Positions 44,762 through 52,369 of a stretch of 52,369 bases of DNA are shown here, piece after piece. This DNA comes from Bacteroidota bacterium (lineage in GTDB: Bacteria > Bacteroidota > Bacteroidia > Cytophagales > Cyclobacteriaceae). Both the position numbers and the translations under genes were made by a program. The stretch's first letter is position 1. The number at the start of each line of letters is the position of its first letter. The notes below the pieces were generated by a model. The model had not been told where the DNA came from. It made no database searches and saw only the letters and a program-made list of their open reading frames with translations. Where the stretch lies: NCBI GenBank assembly GCA_018266435.1, contig JAFEAL010000007.1, forward strand, positions 37,767 to 90,135, in the 5' to 3' direction.

Positions 44762-44887
44762 TTTACTTTACATTTTTGACCGGAGGCGTTCTCTCAATTG
44801 GAGACTCTTTTTGCCATCGGCCGGGTTGAACATAAAACCATCCTGACACACCTGGTCAGGATTCTCTGCTGACGGTATCCGTCTGCA
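44762..44887 (-). promoter_or_regulatory. Structured spacer between rpmI and rplT (candidate L20 control element)
   Basis: A 126-base gap where rpmI and rplT usually sit only tens of bases apart. On the minus strand it contains a perfect 5-bp hairpin GACGG/CCGTC (44871-44883), then a perfect 8-bp hairpin ATCCTGAC/GTCAGGAT with a 7-nt loop (44840-44862), and weaker pairs further on (TCTC/GAGA at 44792-44804). L20 binds a fold that mimics its rRNA site to control its own gene in other bacteria, so this is a fair site for the same control. Not a known family by eye. Confidence 0.5.
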
Positions 44888-45088
44888 TTACACTAAATAC
44901 GGCAGCATCGGCCTGATGTTAGCTTCGTCTGCTTTAGTAACGGTAACTTTATGGCCAAGATTCCTTTTTTGTTTAGTAGTCTTCTTGGTCAAAATATGGT
45001 TCTTAAATGCTTTTTTACGTTTGATTTTACCACTGCCGGTAACTTTGAAACGCTTCTTAGCTCCTGATTTAGTTTTTATTTTAGGCAT
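44888..45088 (-). CDS. rpmI: Ribosomal protein L35
   Basis: A 66-residue basic protein of the large subunit: [20 protein letters not shown] is the family opening, and [20 protein letters not shown] follows. It starts 10 bases after the infC stop, the usual infC-rpmI-rplT order. Confidence 0.97.
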   Translation of the reverse strand: MPKIKTKSGAKKRFKVTGSGKIKRKKAFKNHILTKKTTKQKRNLGHKVTVTKADEANIRPMLPYLV

Positions 45089-45098
45089 ATCAATTAAC

Positions 45099-45701
45099 TT
45101 ACTTCTTTCCTTTGGGTGTCATCATCAAATACATGCGTTTACCTTCCAACTGAGGCAGTTGCTCGACTTTGCCCAATGCCTCAAGTGCCTGTGCAAATTT
45201 CAGCAACAATATCTCTCCTCGTTCTTTGTACACAATCGATCTTCCTGCAAAATGTACGTAGGCCTTTACCTTCGCGCCCTCTTTCAAAAAATTCTCGGCA
45301 TGTTTTACTTTAAAATTAAAATCATGGTCATCCGTATTGGGCCCAAAACGGATTTCTTTCAAAATCGATTTCTGAGCGTTGGCCTTAATTTCTTTCTGTT
45401 TCTTCTTTTGTTCGTATTTAAACTTAGAGTAATCAACCACTTTGCAAACCGGAGGATCAGCTTTGGGTGAAATCTCTACTAAATCCAATCCCTGCTCTTG
45501 AGCCAACTTAATAGCCTCTGAGATGGGGTATACATCCACCTTAATGTTCTCACCCACTACCCGCACGCGATGTGAGGTAATTCGTTCATTAACGCGGTAT
45601 GGTTCTTCTACTACACGTTGCCTGAAGCCGCCCCTGGTAAAAGGTCTATTATTGTTAGGCCTATTACTGCTGAAAGGCCTGTTACCTTGATTTACTGCCA
45701 C
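45099..45701 (-). CDS. infC: Translation initiation factor IF-3 with N-terminal extension
   Basis: A 200-residue factor that keeps the 30S subunit free and checks the start codon. Core from about residue 34: [10 protein letters not shown], the IF3-N domain, then [24 protein letters not shown] in the C domain and [13 protein letters not shown] near the end. The first ~33 residues are an unusual N/R/F/P-rich extension ([18 protein letters not shown]). The only start is GTG: an in-frame TAA lies 12 bases upstream and no ATG is near. Start choice matters because IF3 often controls itself via a non-ATG codon. Confidence 0.95.
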   Translation of the reverse strand: MAVNQGNRPFSSNRPNNNRPFTRGGFRQRVVEEPYRVNERITSHRVRVVGENIKVDVYPISEAIKLAQEQGLDLVEISPKADPPVCKVVDYSKFKYEQKKKQKEIKANAQKSILKEIRFGPNTDDHDFNFKVKHAENFLKEGAKVKAYVHFAGRSIVYKERGEILLLKFAQALEALGKVEQLPQLEGKRMYLMMTPKGKK

Positions 45702-45725
45702 TCGTTGGGTTTAAATTCTAATTTT

Positions 45726-45763
45726 AAAAAAAACAGCCTGCCTGGCCGGCAGACAGGGCTGCA
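45726..45763 (-). terminator. Terminator-like hairpin in the infC leader (attenuator candidate)
   Basis: On the minus strand: CTGCC-GGCCA-GGCAG inner hairpin within CAGCC ... GGCTG (45734-45763), followed by eight T (45726-45733). It lies between thrS and infC. Because the promoter box at 45762-45769 is upstream of it, it could act on infC mRNA as well as on read-through from thrS. Confidence 0.6.
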
Positions 45764-45791
45764 AATATCGCTCTTTTTTCGGTTTTTCAAA
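45762..45791 (-). promoter_or_regulatory. Promoter candidate for infC
   Basis: On the minus strand: TTTG (45788-45791), 18 bases, GATATTTG (45762-45769; one base off TAnnTTTG). The infC GTG is about 60 bases downstream. The -7 box abuts the hairpin, so the spacing is tight but possible. Confidence 0.5.
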
Positions 45792-45813
45792 ATACAGGAT
45801 TCTGCTTTAGATT

Positions 45814-47748
45814 TTAAGAAGGCATCCTGAACTCTGCCTTAAACTGCTCTACAAATTCATTCAGGCCCATTGCACCTTTGTCGCCTTCACCGTGTTTGCG
45901 TACCGCGACTTTGCCTTCAGTAGCTTCCTTCTCCCCTACGATAAGCATAAACGGTACTTTCTTCACCTCTGCATCGCGAATTTTTCGTCCAATCTTTTCG
46001 TCACGATCATCCAGAAATCCACGAATATCGCTTTCCTTTAGCTTAGCAACTACTTTTTGCGCGTAGTCATTGAATTTTTCTGAGATTGGAAGCACGGCAA
46101 ATTGTTCAGGTGCTAGCCACAGCGGAAAATCACCTGCACAATGCTCTATCAACACAGCTACAAATCGTTCGAGCGAACCAAATGGTGCGCGGTGGATCAT
46201 TACCGGGCGATGCTTTTGATTATCTGAGCCAACATACTCCAACTCAAATCGTTGAGGCAGCTGGTAATCTACTTGAATGGTTCCGAGCTGCCAGCTTCTT
46301 CCCAGTGCATCGCGTACCATGAAATCGAGTTTAGGACCGTAAAACGCAGCTTCGCCTTTTACCGATACGGTTTTTAATCCGCGCTCATCTGCTGCTTCTT
46401 GTATCTCTCGTTCAGCTCGTTCCCAAAACACATCTTCTCCAACATACTTTGCTTTATTATCCGGGCTGCGAAGAGAAACTTGCGCTGTGTAGTTTTCAAA
46501 ACCCAATGCCTTAAATACGTGGAGTACTAAGTCGATTACTTTGACAAATTCTTCCTTCACCTGATCAGGCCTACAAAAAATGTGTGCATCATCTTGTGTA
46601 AACCCACGGACACGGGTAAGTCCGTGCAGCTCTCCGCTTTGTTCGTAGCGATACACTGTTCCAAACTCTGCCAACCGAACCGGTAAGTCTTTATAAGATC
46701 TCGGTTTCGTTTTATATATCTCACAATGGTGAGGGCAGTTCATCGGTTTTAAAAAAAATTCTTCGTTCTCATCAGGGGTATGTATCGGCTGAAAAGAATC
46801 TTTGCCATACTTTTCATAGTGGCCTGAAGTAACGTACAACTGTTTGCTGCCAATGTGTGGGGTTACCACGGGGTCGTAGCCTGCTTTGATCTGCGCCTTG
46901 CGCATAAATTGCTCGAGTCGTTCCCGAAGAATAGTTCCTTTGGGCAACCACAGTGGCAAGCCCATTCCTACTTTTTCAGAAAAAGCAAACAACTCGAGTT
47001 CTTTGCCAAGTTTACGGTGGTCGCGCTTCTTGGCTTCTTCGAGCACGTGCAGGTACTCATCCAATTCTTTTTGTTTCGGGAATGTGATTCCGTAAACACG
47101 GGTGAGCATTTTATTTTTTTCATCTCCTCGCCAATAGGCACCTGCCACACTCAGCAATTTTACGGCCTTTATCGGTGCGGTGGAGGGTATGTGCGGTCCT
47201 CGGCAGAGGTCAATAAAATTTCCCTGTTGATAAAAGGTGATCGATCCATCTTGCAAGCCTTCGATTAATTCTAACTTGTACTGATCGCCTTTTTTGGTAA
47301 AGTAGTCAATTGCTTGAGCTTTGGTAACATCGCTCCGCACGTAGGCATTGTTTTGCCTGGCCAACTCTACCATCTTCTTTTCCACAGACACGAGGTCGTC
47401 ATCGCCAAAAGGGCGGCCCTCCAAATCTACATCGTAGTAAAATCCATTTTCGATGGGCGGGCCAATACCAAACTTCACACCCGGATATAATGTTTCCAAG
47501 GCCTCGGCAAATAAATGAGCTGATGAATGCCAGAAAGCGTACTTACCGCCTTTGTCATTCCACGTAAATATTTTGATGGCAGAATCATTTGAGATGGGTC
47601 GTGACAAATCCCAAATTTCTCCATTCACCTCAATGGATAATGCGTTGCGTGCCAAGCCTTCGCTGATACTTTGGGCAATTTCAATTCCTTTCACTCCCTG
47701 TGGAAACTCACGAATGTTTCCATCAGGTAATGCAATTTTTATATTCAT
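45814..47748 (-). CDS. thrS: Threonine--tRNA ligase
   Basis: A 644-residue class II synthetase with the full domain set: N-terminal TGS domain ([18 protein letters not shown]), the editing domain with [11 protein letters not shown] (residues ~73-83), catalytic core [21 protein letters not shown], and the C-terminal anticodon domain from ~545. Zinc ligands sit in PMNCPHH and the later His. It is the first gene of the conserved thrS-infC-rpmI-rplT order. A TATATTTG box at 47769-47776 is its promoter. Confidence 0.97.
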   Translation of the reverse strand: MNIKIALPDGNIREFPQGVKGIEIAQSISEGLARNALSIEVNGEIWDLSRPISNDSAIKIFTWNDKGGKYAFWHSSAHLFAEALETLYPGVKFGIGPPIENGFYYDVDLEGRPFGDDDLVSVEKKMVELARQNNAYVRSDVTKAQAIDYFTKKGDQYKLELIEGLQDGSITFYQQGNFIDLCRGPHIPSTAPIKAVKLLSVAGAYWRGDEKNKMLTRVYGITFPKQKELDEYLHVLEEAKKRDHRKLGKELELFAFSEKVGMGLPLWLPKGTILRERLEQFMRKAQIKAGYDPVVTPHIGSKQLYVTSGHYEKYGKDSFQPIHTPDENEEFFLKPMNCPHHCEIYKTKPRSYKDLPVRLAEFGTVYRYEQSGELHGLTRVRGFTQDDAHIFCRPDQVKEEFVKVIDLVLHVFKALGFENYTAQVSLRSPDNKAKYVGEDVFWERAEREIQEAADERGLKTVSVKGEAAFYGPKLDFMVRDALGRSWQLGTIQVDYQLPQRFELEYVGSDNQKHRPVMIHRAPFGSLERFVAVLIEHCAGDFPLWLAPEQFAVLPISEKFNDYAQKVVAKLKESDIRGFLDDRDEKIGRKIRDAEVKKVPFMLIVGEKEATEGKVAVRKHGEGDKGAMGLNEFVEQFKAEFRMPS

Positions 47749-47768
47749 TATTCAATTTTTTAAAAGTG

Positions 47769-47776
47769 CAAATATA
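47769..47776 (-). promoter_or_regulatory. -7 box (TATATTTG) for thrS
   Basis: Exact TAnnTTTG match on the minus strand, 20 bases upstream of the thrS ATG. The box and the bases after it (TATATTTGCA) repeat those ahead of the tRNA-Ser gene. No TTTG at -33. Confidence 0.55.
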
Positions 47777-47860
47777 AAGCAGTAAGGCAGTAGGCCGTAA
47801 GCAGCCGGCAAGAATAAATTGCTTATCTGCTGGCATAACGACACTAACAAATCATAACGC

Positions 47861-49969
47861 TTAACTGATTTTTGAGCCGGGAGCGACAACATCCGAAGGC
47901 TGTAATAACCTTAGCTTGCCATCTTTGTCTGCGGCTGTCAGGATCATTCCTTGCGACTCAAAACCCATGATTTTGCGGGGAGCCAAGTTTACCAATAAAG
48001 TAACTTGCTTACCTACCATCTCTTCGGGAGTAAAGTGTTCGGCAATTCCACTAAGTACCGTGCGTGTGTCCATGCCGGTATCTACCTGAAACTTGAGTAG
48101 TTTTTTAGATTTTTCTACGCGCTCAGCTTTCAAGATTTTCCCGACTCGAATATCCATTTTAGAAAATTCATCAAATGAGATTTCCGGTTTGGATGGTTCA
48201 ACGGGCTGTGCATCAAGTTCCATTTTTCTCTTTTTTTCATTCAGTTTATACACTTGGTTTTCAATGACCAAGTCTTCTATTTTTTCAAATAACAGTCTCG
48301 GTTCTGCAAATCCATGGCCGGCCTTCAATAAATTTATTTCTCCTGTGCTCCTCCAATCCATTGCCTGACTAAACGAAAGCATTTCTTTGAGTTTCTTTGA
48401 AGTAAACGGCAAAAAAGGCTCGCACACAATAGCCAGGTTGGCAGAAACCTGCAGGGCCAAATTCAAAATCGTTCCTACTCTTGGCAAGTCCGTTTTAGCC
48501 AACTTCCAGGGTTCAGTTTCAGCCAGGTACTTATTTCCCAGCCTTGCCAAATCCATGAGGTGAGCAGCAGCTTCGCGAAAATGGTATCCTTCTATTGCAT
48601 CGGCTATGCGCGATGGAAATGATTTGAGTTCGGTCACCACCCTTTGGTCAATTTCATTCATCACCCCTAACTCAGGAACACGATTATCAAAGTACTTTTG
48701 TGTAAGTACCAACGCACGGTTTATAAAATTACCGAAGATAGCAACGAGCTCATTGTTATTTTTTGCCTGAAAATCTTTCCAGGTAAACTCGCTGTCTTTG
48801 GTTTCGGGCAGATTGGTAAGCAGCGCGTATCGCAGTTCGTCCGGCTTGGTTGGAAAATCCTCCAGATACTCGTGCATTTCAATCGACCAGCCGCGGCTGG
48901 TGCTCATCTTGTCACCTTCCAGATTCATAAACTCATTGGCCGGTACTTGATCAGGCACAATGTACTCGCCCGTGGCGTGAAGCATAATGGGGAAAATGAT
49001 GCAATGAAAAACAATATTGTCTTTGCCAATAAAGTGGACAAGTTTAGTATCTTTTCTTTGCCAGTATTTTCTCCATGTTTCATTGTTCACATGTTGAAAT
49101 GGCCGATTCTGTTTGGCATACTTAAAACTTCCTTTTTCAATCTCTTTAAAAAAGGCCCGTGTAGCAGAAATATACCCGACCGGAGCATCGAACCAAACGT
49201 ACAATACTTTTCCCTCGGCATTGGGCAAGGGAACTTTGATTCCCCAATCCAGATCACGCGTCATGGCACGGGGCTGAAGGCCGGCATCAATCCATGATTT
49301 GCATTGACCATATACGTTTGGCCGCCAATCGTTTTTGTGCGACTCTAAAATCCATTGTTTCAACCAGTCTTCATAATTTTGCAGCGGCAGATACCAGTGC
49401 TTAGTGAGTTTCAATACCGGTGGCTTGCCCGATAACGTGGACCGGGGATTAATCAACTCACGCGGGCTTAAGGATGAGCCGCAGTTTTCACATTGATCTC
49501 CATACGCTTTGGCGAATGAACATTTAGGGCAAGTACCCACAATGTATCGGTCAGCTAAAAACACTTTTGCTTCATCATCGTAATACTGTTCGGATGTTTC
49601 TTCTGTGAGCAGCCCTTTGTTATACAGGGTTAAAAAAAATTCCTGCGAAGTTTCGTGATGAATTTTTTCGCTGGTGCGGTGATAGATATCAAATGACATG
49701 CCCAGTTTCTCAAAACAATCGCGTAGCAACGCATCGTATTTATCAATGATTGCTTGAGGAGTTGTGTTTTCTTTGAGTGCCTGGTTAGGGATTGCTGTGC
49801 CGTGTTCATCGCTGCCGCTCACAAACAACACATCACGATTGTTTAATCGCAAATAGCGAACATACACATCGGCCGGAATGTAAGCGCCTGCCAAATGGCC
49901 AATATGTTTTGGACCATTGGCATACGGCAGGGCAGCCGTAACCATATACCTTTTACCTTCTTTATCCAT
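47861..49969 (-). CDS. metG: Methionine--tRNA ligase with C-terminal tRNA-binding domain
   Basis: A 702-residue class I synthetase: HIGH-type motif HIGHLAGAY near residue 22, a zinc finger with CPKCS and [13 protein letters not shown] near residue 345, and a C-terminal EMAP/OB-fold domain (about 595-702, [31 protein letters not shown]) that binds tRNA. Length fits the two-part bacterial form. It lies 39 bases downstream of the histidine kinase gene and 112 bases upstream of thrS, all on one strand. Confidence 0.97.
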   Translation of the reverse strand: MDKEGKRYMVTAALPYANGPKHIGHLAGAYIPADVYVRYLRLNNRDVLFVSGSDEHGTAIPNQALKENTTPQAIIDKYDALLRDCFEKLGMSFDIYHRTSEKIHHETSQEFFLTLYNKGLLTEETSEQYYDDEAKVFLADRYIVGTCPKCSFAKAYGDQCENCGSSLSPRELINPRSTLSGKPPVLKLTKHWYLPLQNYEDWLKQWILESHKNDWRPNVYGQCKSWIDAGLQPRAMTRDLDWGIKVPLPNAEGKVLYVWFDAPVGYISATRAFFKEIEKGSFKYAKQNRPFQHVNNETWRKYWQRKDTKLVHFIGKDNIVFHCIIFPIMLHATGEYIVPDQVPANEFMNLEGDKMSTSRGWSIEMHEYLEDFPTKPDELRYALLTNLPETKDSEFTWKDFQAKNNNELVAIFGNFINRALVLTQKYFDNRVPELGVMNEIDQRVVTELKSFPSRIADAIEGYHFREAAAHLMDLARLGNKYLAETEPWKLAKTDLPRVGTILNLALQVSANLAIVCEPFLPFTSKKLKEMLSFSQAMDWRSTGEINLLKAGHGFAEPRLLFEKIEDLVIENQVYKLNEKKRKMELDAQPVEPSKPEISFDEFSKMDIRVGKILKAERVEKSKKLLKFQVDTGMDTRTVLSGIAEHFTPEEMVGKQVTLLVNLAPRKIMGFESQGMILTAADKDGKLRLLQPSDVVAPGSKIS

Positions 49970-50008
49970 GACTATGCAAAAAACGGATGCAAAGATGTAA
50001 AATGAAAA

Positions 50009-52141
50009 TCACATTACCGATGCAGAATTGCTTCCCGGGATATAAGTGGGCGGCAAATCGGGATTATTTTGAGTACTGGCCGAATGGGGTGGATGTGCGG
50101 GGATTACAACCTGAAAAATCGAGCCGTGGTTAACTGATTTTGTGTACCCAATTTTGCCTCCCAGTTTTTCTGTAGCTAATCGAGCAAGGTACAAACCCAG
50201 GCCACCAATTTCTGAACGTTCGGATGCTCTTACAAACATTCTGAAGATGTCTTTAGTATTACCTGCACCAAGATTAATGCCGATGCCATTATCTTCGATA
50301 GTAATCTTGGCTAATTCTTCATCACAGGAGATAACCATTTTTACAAATGGATCTACCCGCTCAGAATTGTTATAGTACTTAACCGCATTATCGATCAGGT
50401 TTTCGAGGACAATCTTCACCAGGTAACTATCGGCCTTTACGTGGCAACCGGGCTGTATCTCGTATGTAAAACTAAATCGGGGCGGTAACCCTTTTTTCTT
50501 TTCAAAAGACCAGATATCGTTTATAATATTTTGAAAGTTAACCTGCTCAGCAATTAATTCAGATGAATTGATGTGATTTACAATCTGTAAACGGGTGAGT
50601 ATAACATTGAGTCGGTCAACCGTCTGATCGAATTTTGAAAAATAGCTTAGGGCCAGTTGGTCCTTCAAATCTAAGTGAGCAACGTTGCACATGCCTTTCA
50701 GTGTAACCAGTGGGCCACGAAGGTCGTGTGATGTTTTATAAATAAAATAATCCATGTCATCATTTGCCTGCACCAAGTCTTTGGTGCGTTCGGCCACCCG
50801 CTCTTCGAGGTTGTGGTTTTGTTGCTCAATCCAGGCTTTAGCTTGTCTGAGTGCCTGATTGGATTTTTGTTGTCTCTTTAAAAAATAAAACGACAGAAAT
50901 GCCAAGGCTCCCACCAGGCAAACAATCAAAGTGATGAAATAGTATTGCCGTTCTTGCCGCTTAATGATTTCTTTTTGAAGTGTAACCAATTGATTTTTCT
51001 CTTTGATAGTCTTCAGGTTTTCGCGCTCGGCATAGTTGGTTTGAATTTTAGTGAGGTTATTAATGATATTAGCGTTTAACACGCTATCCTTTAGCTCAAT
51101 GTATTTCCCCTGGTACAGTGATTTATTTTTGTAGTCGCCCAATTGATCGTAAAGCGAGTAAAACGAAGCATATGATTTTATTTGCAACAACCTGAATCCA
51201 CTACTTTTTGAAATAGACTCAGCCTCTTTAAGATAATTTAGCGCCTGATCAAACTTCTTGCGGTTAATTTCAAATTTGCTAAAAAAAAGTAAACACTCTA
51301 CTTGAAATTGTATGTTGTTAATTTTCTTGGCTACTTCGTAGGCTCTTTTGAAATGAGGTTCTGAATCACTCAGTAAATGAGAATCAAAAAAAGATGAACC
51401 AAGCCCAAACTCTCCTTCCATTACAATTTGATCTGCACAATTGCCTTTACAATACAACAACCCCTCGTTAATGTATTTTTTTGCTTCTTCGTAATTTCCT
51501 TTCGCATTGTAGGCCAGACCTAAATTAATCAGCCCTCTATCTAAATCATAACTGTCCTTTTCTTTCTTTTTGAGTTCTATCGATCTTTTATAGTAAGTAA
51601 TGGCATTGTCATAATTGTATAGTTTATAATAATTATACCCAATGTTGTTCAGGGTAATACTGATCTCTTTCTTATTACCATCTGCTTCTCGGATCACTAA
51701 TGATTCCAGGTTCAACTTCAGGGCTTTGTCGTATTCTGCTTTAAATGAGTATGAAATTGCCAGTGAGTTTAGCAAAAATTTTGTTTCTGAATTGATGTTA
51801 TGTCTTTTAGATATTTTCAAGACGTACTCGGCCAGGCTTATGGCTTCATCTATTCGGTCAGTCCTTCTCAATTCACCAGCCGTAATTCTTCCTGCTCTTA
51901 CTATGCGCGTGCTATCGCCAAGGCCCAACGCCAGTTCATAAGCCTCTTTGGAATAAGTCAATGAAAGCTGGTCATTAACATCAGAATATTCATAAGCCAA
52001 TTGAAATAATGTTTCAAATCTGTTTTCGCCTTTAGCAGTTTTTAATTGTTGAGTTAATGAGTCGATGACTGTTTGAGCGCTGGCATAACTCACCATGGCT
52101 AAGTAAGTAATCAGGTAAAAAAATGTTTTTAATCGGTACAC
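50009..52141 (-). CDS. TPR-sensor histidine kinase
   Basis: A 710-residue protein with a signal peptide ending near ASAQ (residue 23), about seven or more TPR motifs in the periplasm (for example NNIGYNYYKLYNYDNAITYYKRSIEL), one membrane helix (about 403-422), a coiled coil, then the HisKA domain with SHDLRGPL (His near 473) and an HATPase domain with N box DNAVKYY and G boxes EDNGIGI and GGLGLYLA. GTG start. No response regulator gene is in the window; it is an orphan kinase of a type common in Bacteroidota. Confidence 0.92.
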   Translation of the reverse strand: MYRLKTFFYLITYLAMVSYASAQTVIDSLTQQLKTAKGENRFETLFQLAYEYSDVNDQLSLTYSKEAYELALGLGDSTRIVRAGRITAGELRRTDRIDEAISLAEYVLKISKRHNINSETKFLLNSLAISYSFKAEYDKALKLNLESLVIREADGNKKEISITLNNIGYNYYKLYNYDNAITYYKRSIELKKKEKDSYDLDRGLINLGLAYNAKGNYEEAKKYINEGLLYCKGNCADQIVMEGEFGLGSSFFDSHLLSDSEPHFKRAYEVAKKINNIQFQVECLLFFSKFEINRKKFDQALNYLKEAESISKSSGFRLLQIKSYASFYSLYDQLGDYKNKSLYQGKYIELKDSVLNANIINNLTKIQTNYAERENLKTIKEKNQLVTLQKEIIKRQERQYYFITLIVCLVGALAFLSFYFLKRQQKSNQALRQAKAWIEQQNHNLEERVAERTKDLVQANDDMDYFIYKTSHDLRGPLVTLKGMCNVAHLDLKDQLALSYFSKFDQTVDRLNVILTRLQIVNHINSSELIAEQVNFQNIINDIWSFEKKKGLPPRFSFTYEIQPGCHVKADSYLVKIVLENLIDNAVKYYNNSERVDPFVKMVISCDEELAKITIEDNGIGINLGAGNTKDIFRMFVRASERSEIGGLGLYLARLATEKLGGKIGYTKSVNHGSIFQVVIPAHPPHSASTQNNPDLPPTYIPGSNSASVM

Positions 52142-52241
52142 GTGTAGTATTAGGTTAATTTATTACATCGTAATATTCCAGCAATGATATCATATTTGTT
52201 TCATTAAAATTAATTCAACCAACCAACTAACCAAAACATTT

Positions 52242-52369
52242 ATGAAAAAACTACTTTACTCTATCGCTCTGGTATTTGTTATTGCCATGAGCTTGTCGGC
52301 CTGTACCAAAGAAATCGTAAACCCAGCCGAAAGCAATAACAGCGGTGGCGGTGTATCAGCACCTAAGGG
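52242..52369 (+). CDS. Small lipoprotein, cut by the window edge
   Basis: The start of a gene: MKKLLYSIALVFVIAMSLSAC with the lipobox SLSAC (Cys21), then TKEIVNPAES and an Asn/Gly/Ser-rich stretch. The frame is open to the end of the window. Divergent from the histidine kinase with 100 bases between starts. Confidence 0.75.
   Translation, partial: MKKLLYSIALVFVIAMSLSACTKEIVNPAESNNSGGGVSAPK

Noticed and set aside
45734..45763. The GGCC-centred palindrome ahead of infC as a copy of a dispersed repeat
   Set aside because: Similar palindromes form repeat families in some genomes, but I see only one copy in this window; the T run after it better fits a terminator.

Overview
The window reads as chromosomal DNA of a Bacteroidota bacterium, most likely of the Cytophagales type. 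The signs are repeated -33/-7 promoters of the TTTG ... TAnnTTTG form, little Shine-Dalgarno sequence ahead of starts, a type IX secretion (type B) C-terminal sorting domain, and phylum-typical families (DUF4296, DUF1573, head-GIN/DUF2807, DUF58 plus VWA). The order-level placement is inference. I see no insertion sequence, phage, CRISPR array or rRNA operon. Apart from two minus-strand tRNAs at the left edge it is core genome: nearly all coding, with gaps mostly under 250 bases and none above 300 without a gene or small ORF.

Layout. 1-3.4 kb: tRNA (cut by the edge), tRNA-Ser(GCU), a small membrane protein, mutS2 and a DUF4296 lipoprotein, all on the minus strand. 3.4-6.3 kb: a compact plus-strand 'Bat-like' operon (DUF58, a one-TM protein, a VWA membrane protein) with a very clear promoter. 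6.4-13.1 kb: glutaryl-CoA dehydrogenase, DUF1573 protein, trpS, a hypothetical, then hppD with a phosphohexomutase. 13.2-19.9 kb, minus strand: OPT transporter, POT-like MFS transporter, GTP-type PEP carboxykinase, Tat-signal TIM-barrel protein, OsmC protein. 20-21.3 kb: phosphodiesterase, a 51-codon basic protein gene and a beta-barrel protein. 21.4-27.6 kb, plus strand: hisS-hutH-T9SS surface protein, then ybaB-glycosyltransferase. 27.6-32.7 kb: PspC, OmpA/TPR lipoprotein, pdhB, flavin reductase and an outer-membrane protein. 32.9-35.7 kb: a COG3014-like and LpoB-like lipoprotein pair, and rpe. 35.7-42.2 kb: ABC-F protein, 50-codon ORF, GIN-domain protein, TerB-like protein, LTA-synthase-like sulfatase, beta-barrel protein with a lysine tail. 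42.2-44.3 kb: two LPP20-like lipoproteins. 44.4-50 kb, minus strand: rplT, rpmI, infC, thrS, metG. 50-52.1 kb: TPR sensor histidine kinase. The right edge cuts a small lipoprotein gene.

How the genes fit together. Peptide uptake (OPT and POT-like carriers), histidine, tyrosine and lysine/tryptophan breakdown (hutH, hppD, gcdH) and gluconeogenesis (pckG) fit an organism that lives on peptides and amino acids. Many envelope proteins (six or seven lipoproteins, three or four outer-membrane barrels, a T9SS cargo, LpoB/COG3014/LPP20 families) point to an elaborate outer membrane. The most interesting non-coding parts are the structured spacer between rpmI and rplT and the promoter/terminator-like hairpin ahead of infC, which together suggest layered control of the IF3-L35-L20 operon. 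I did not find a clearly new biological system; the best candidates are the split LpoB/COG3014/LPP20 lipoprotein set and the RNA control of infC-rpmI-rplT.
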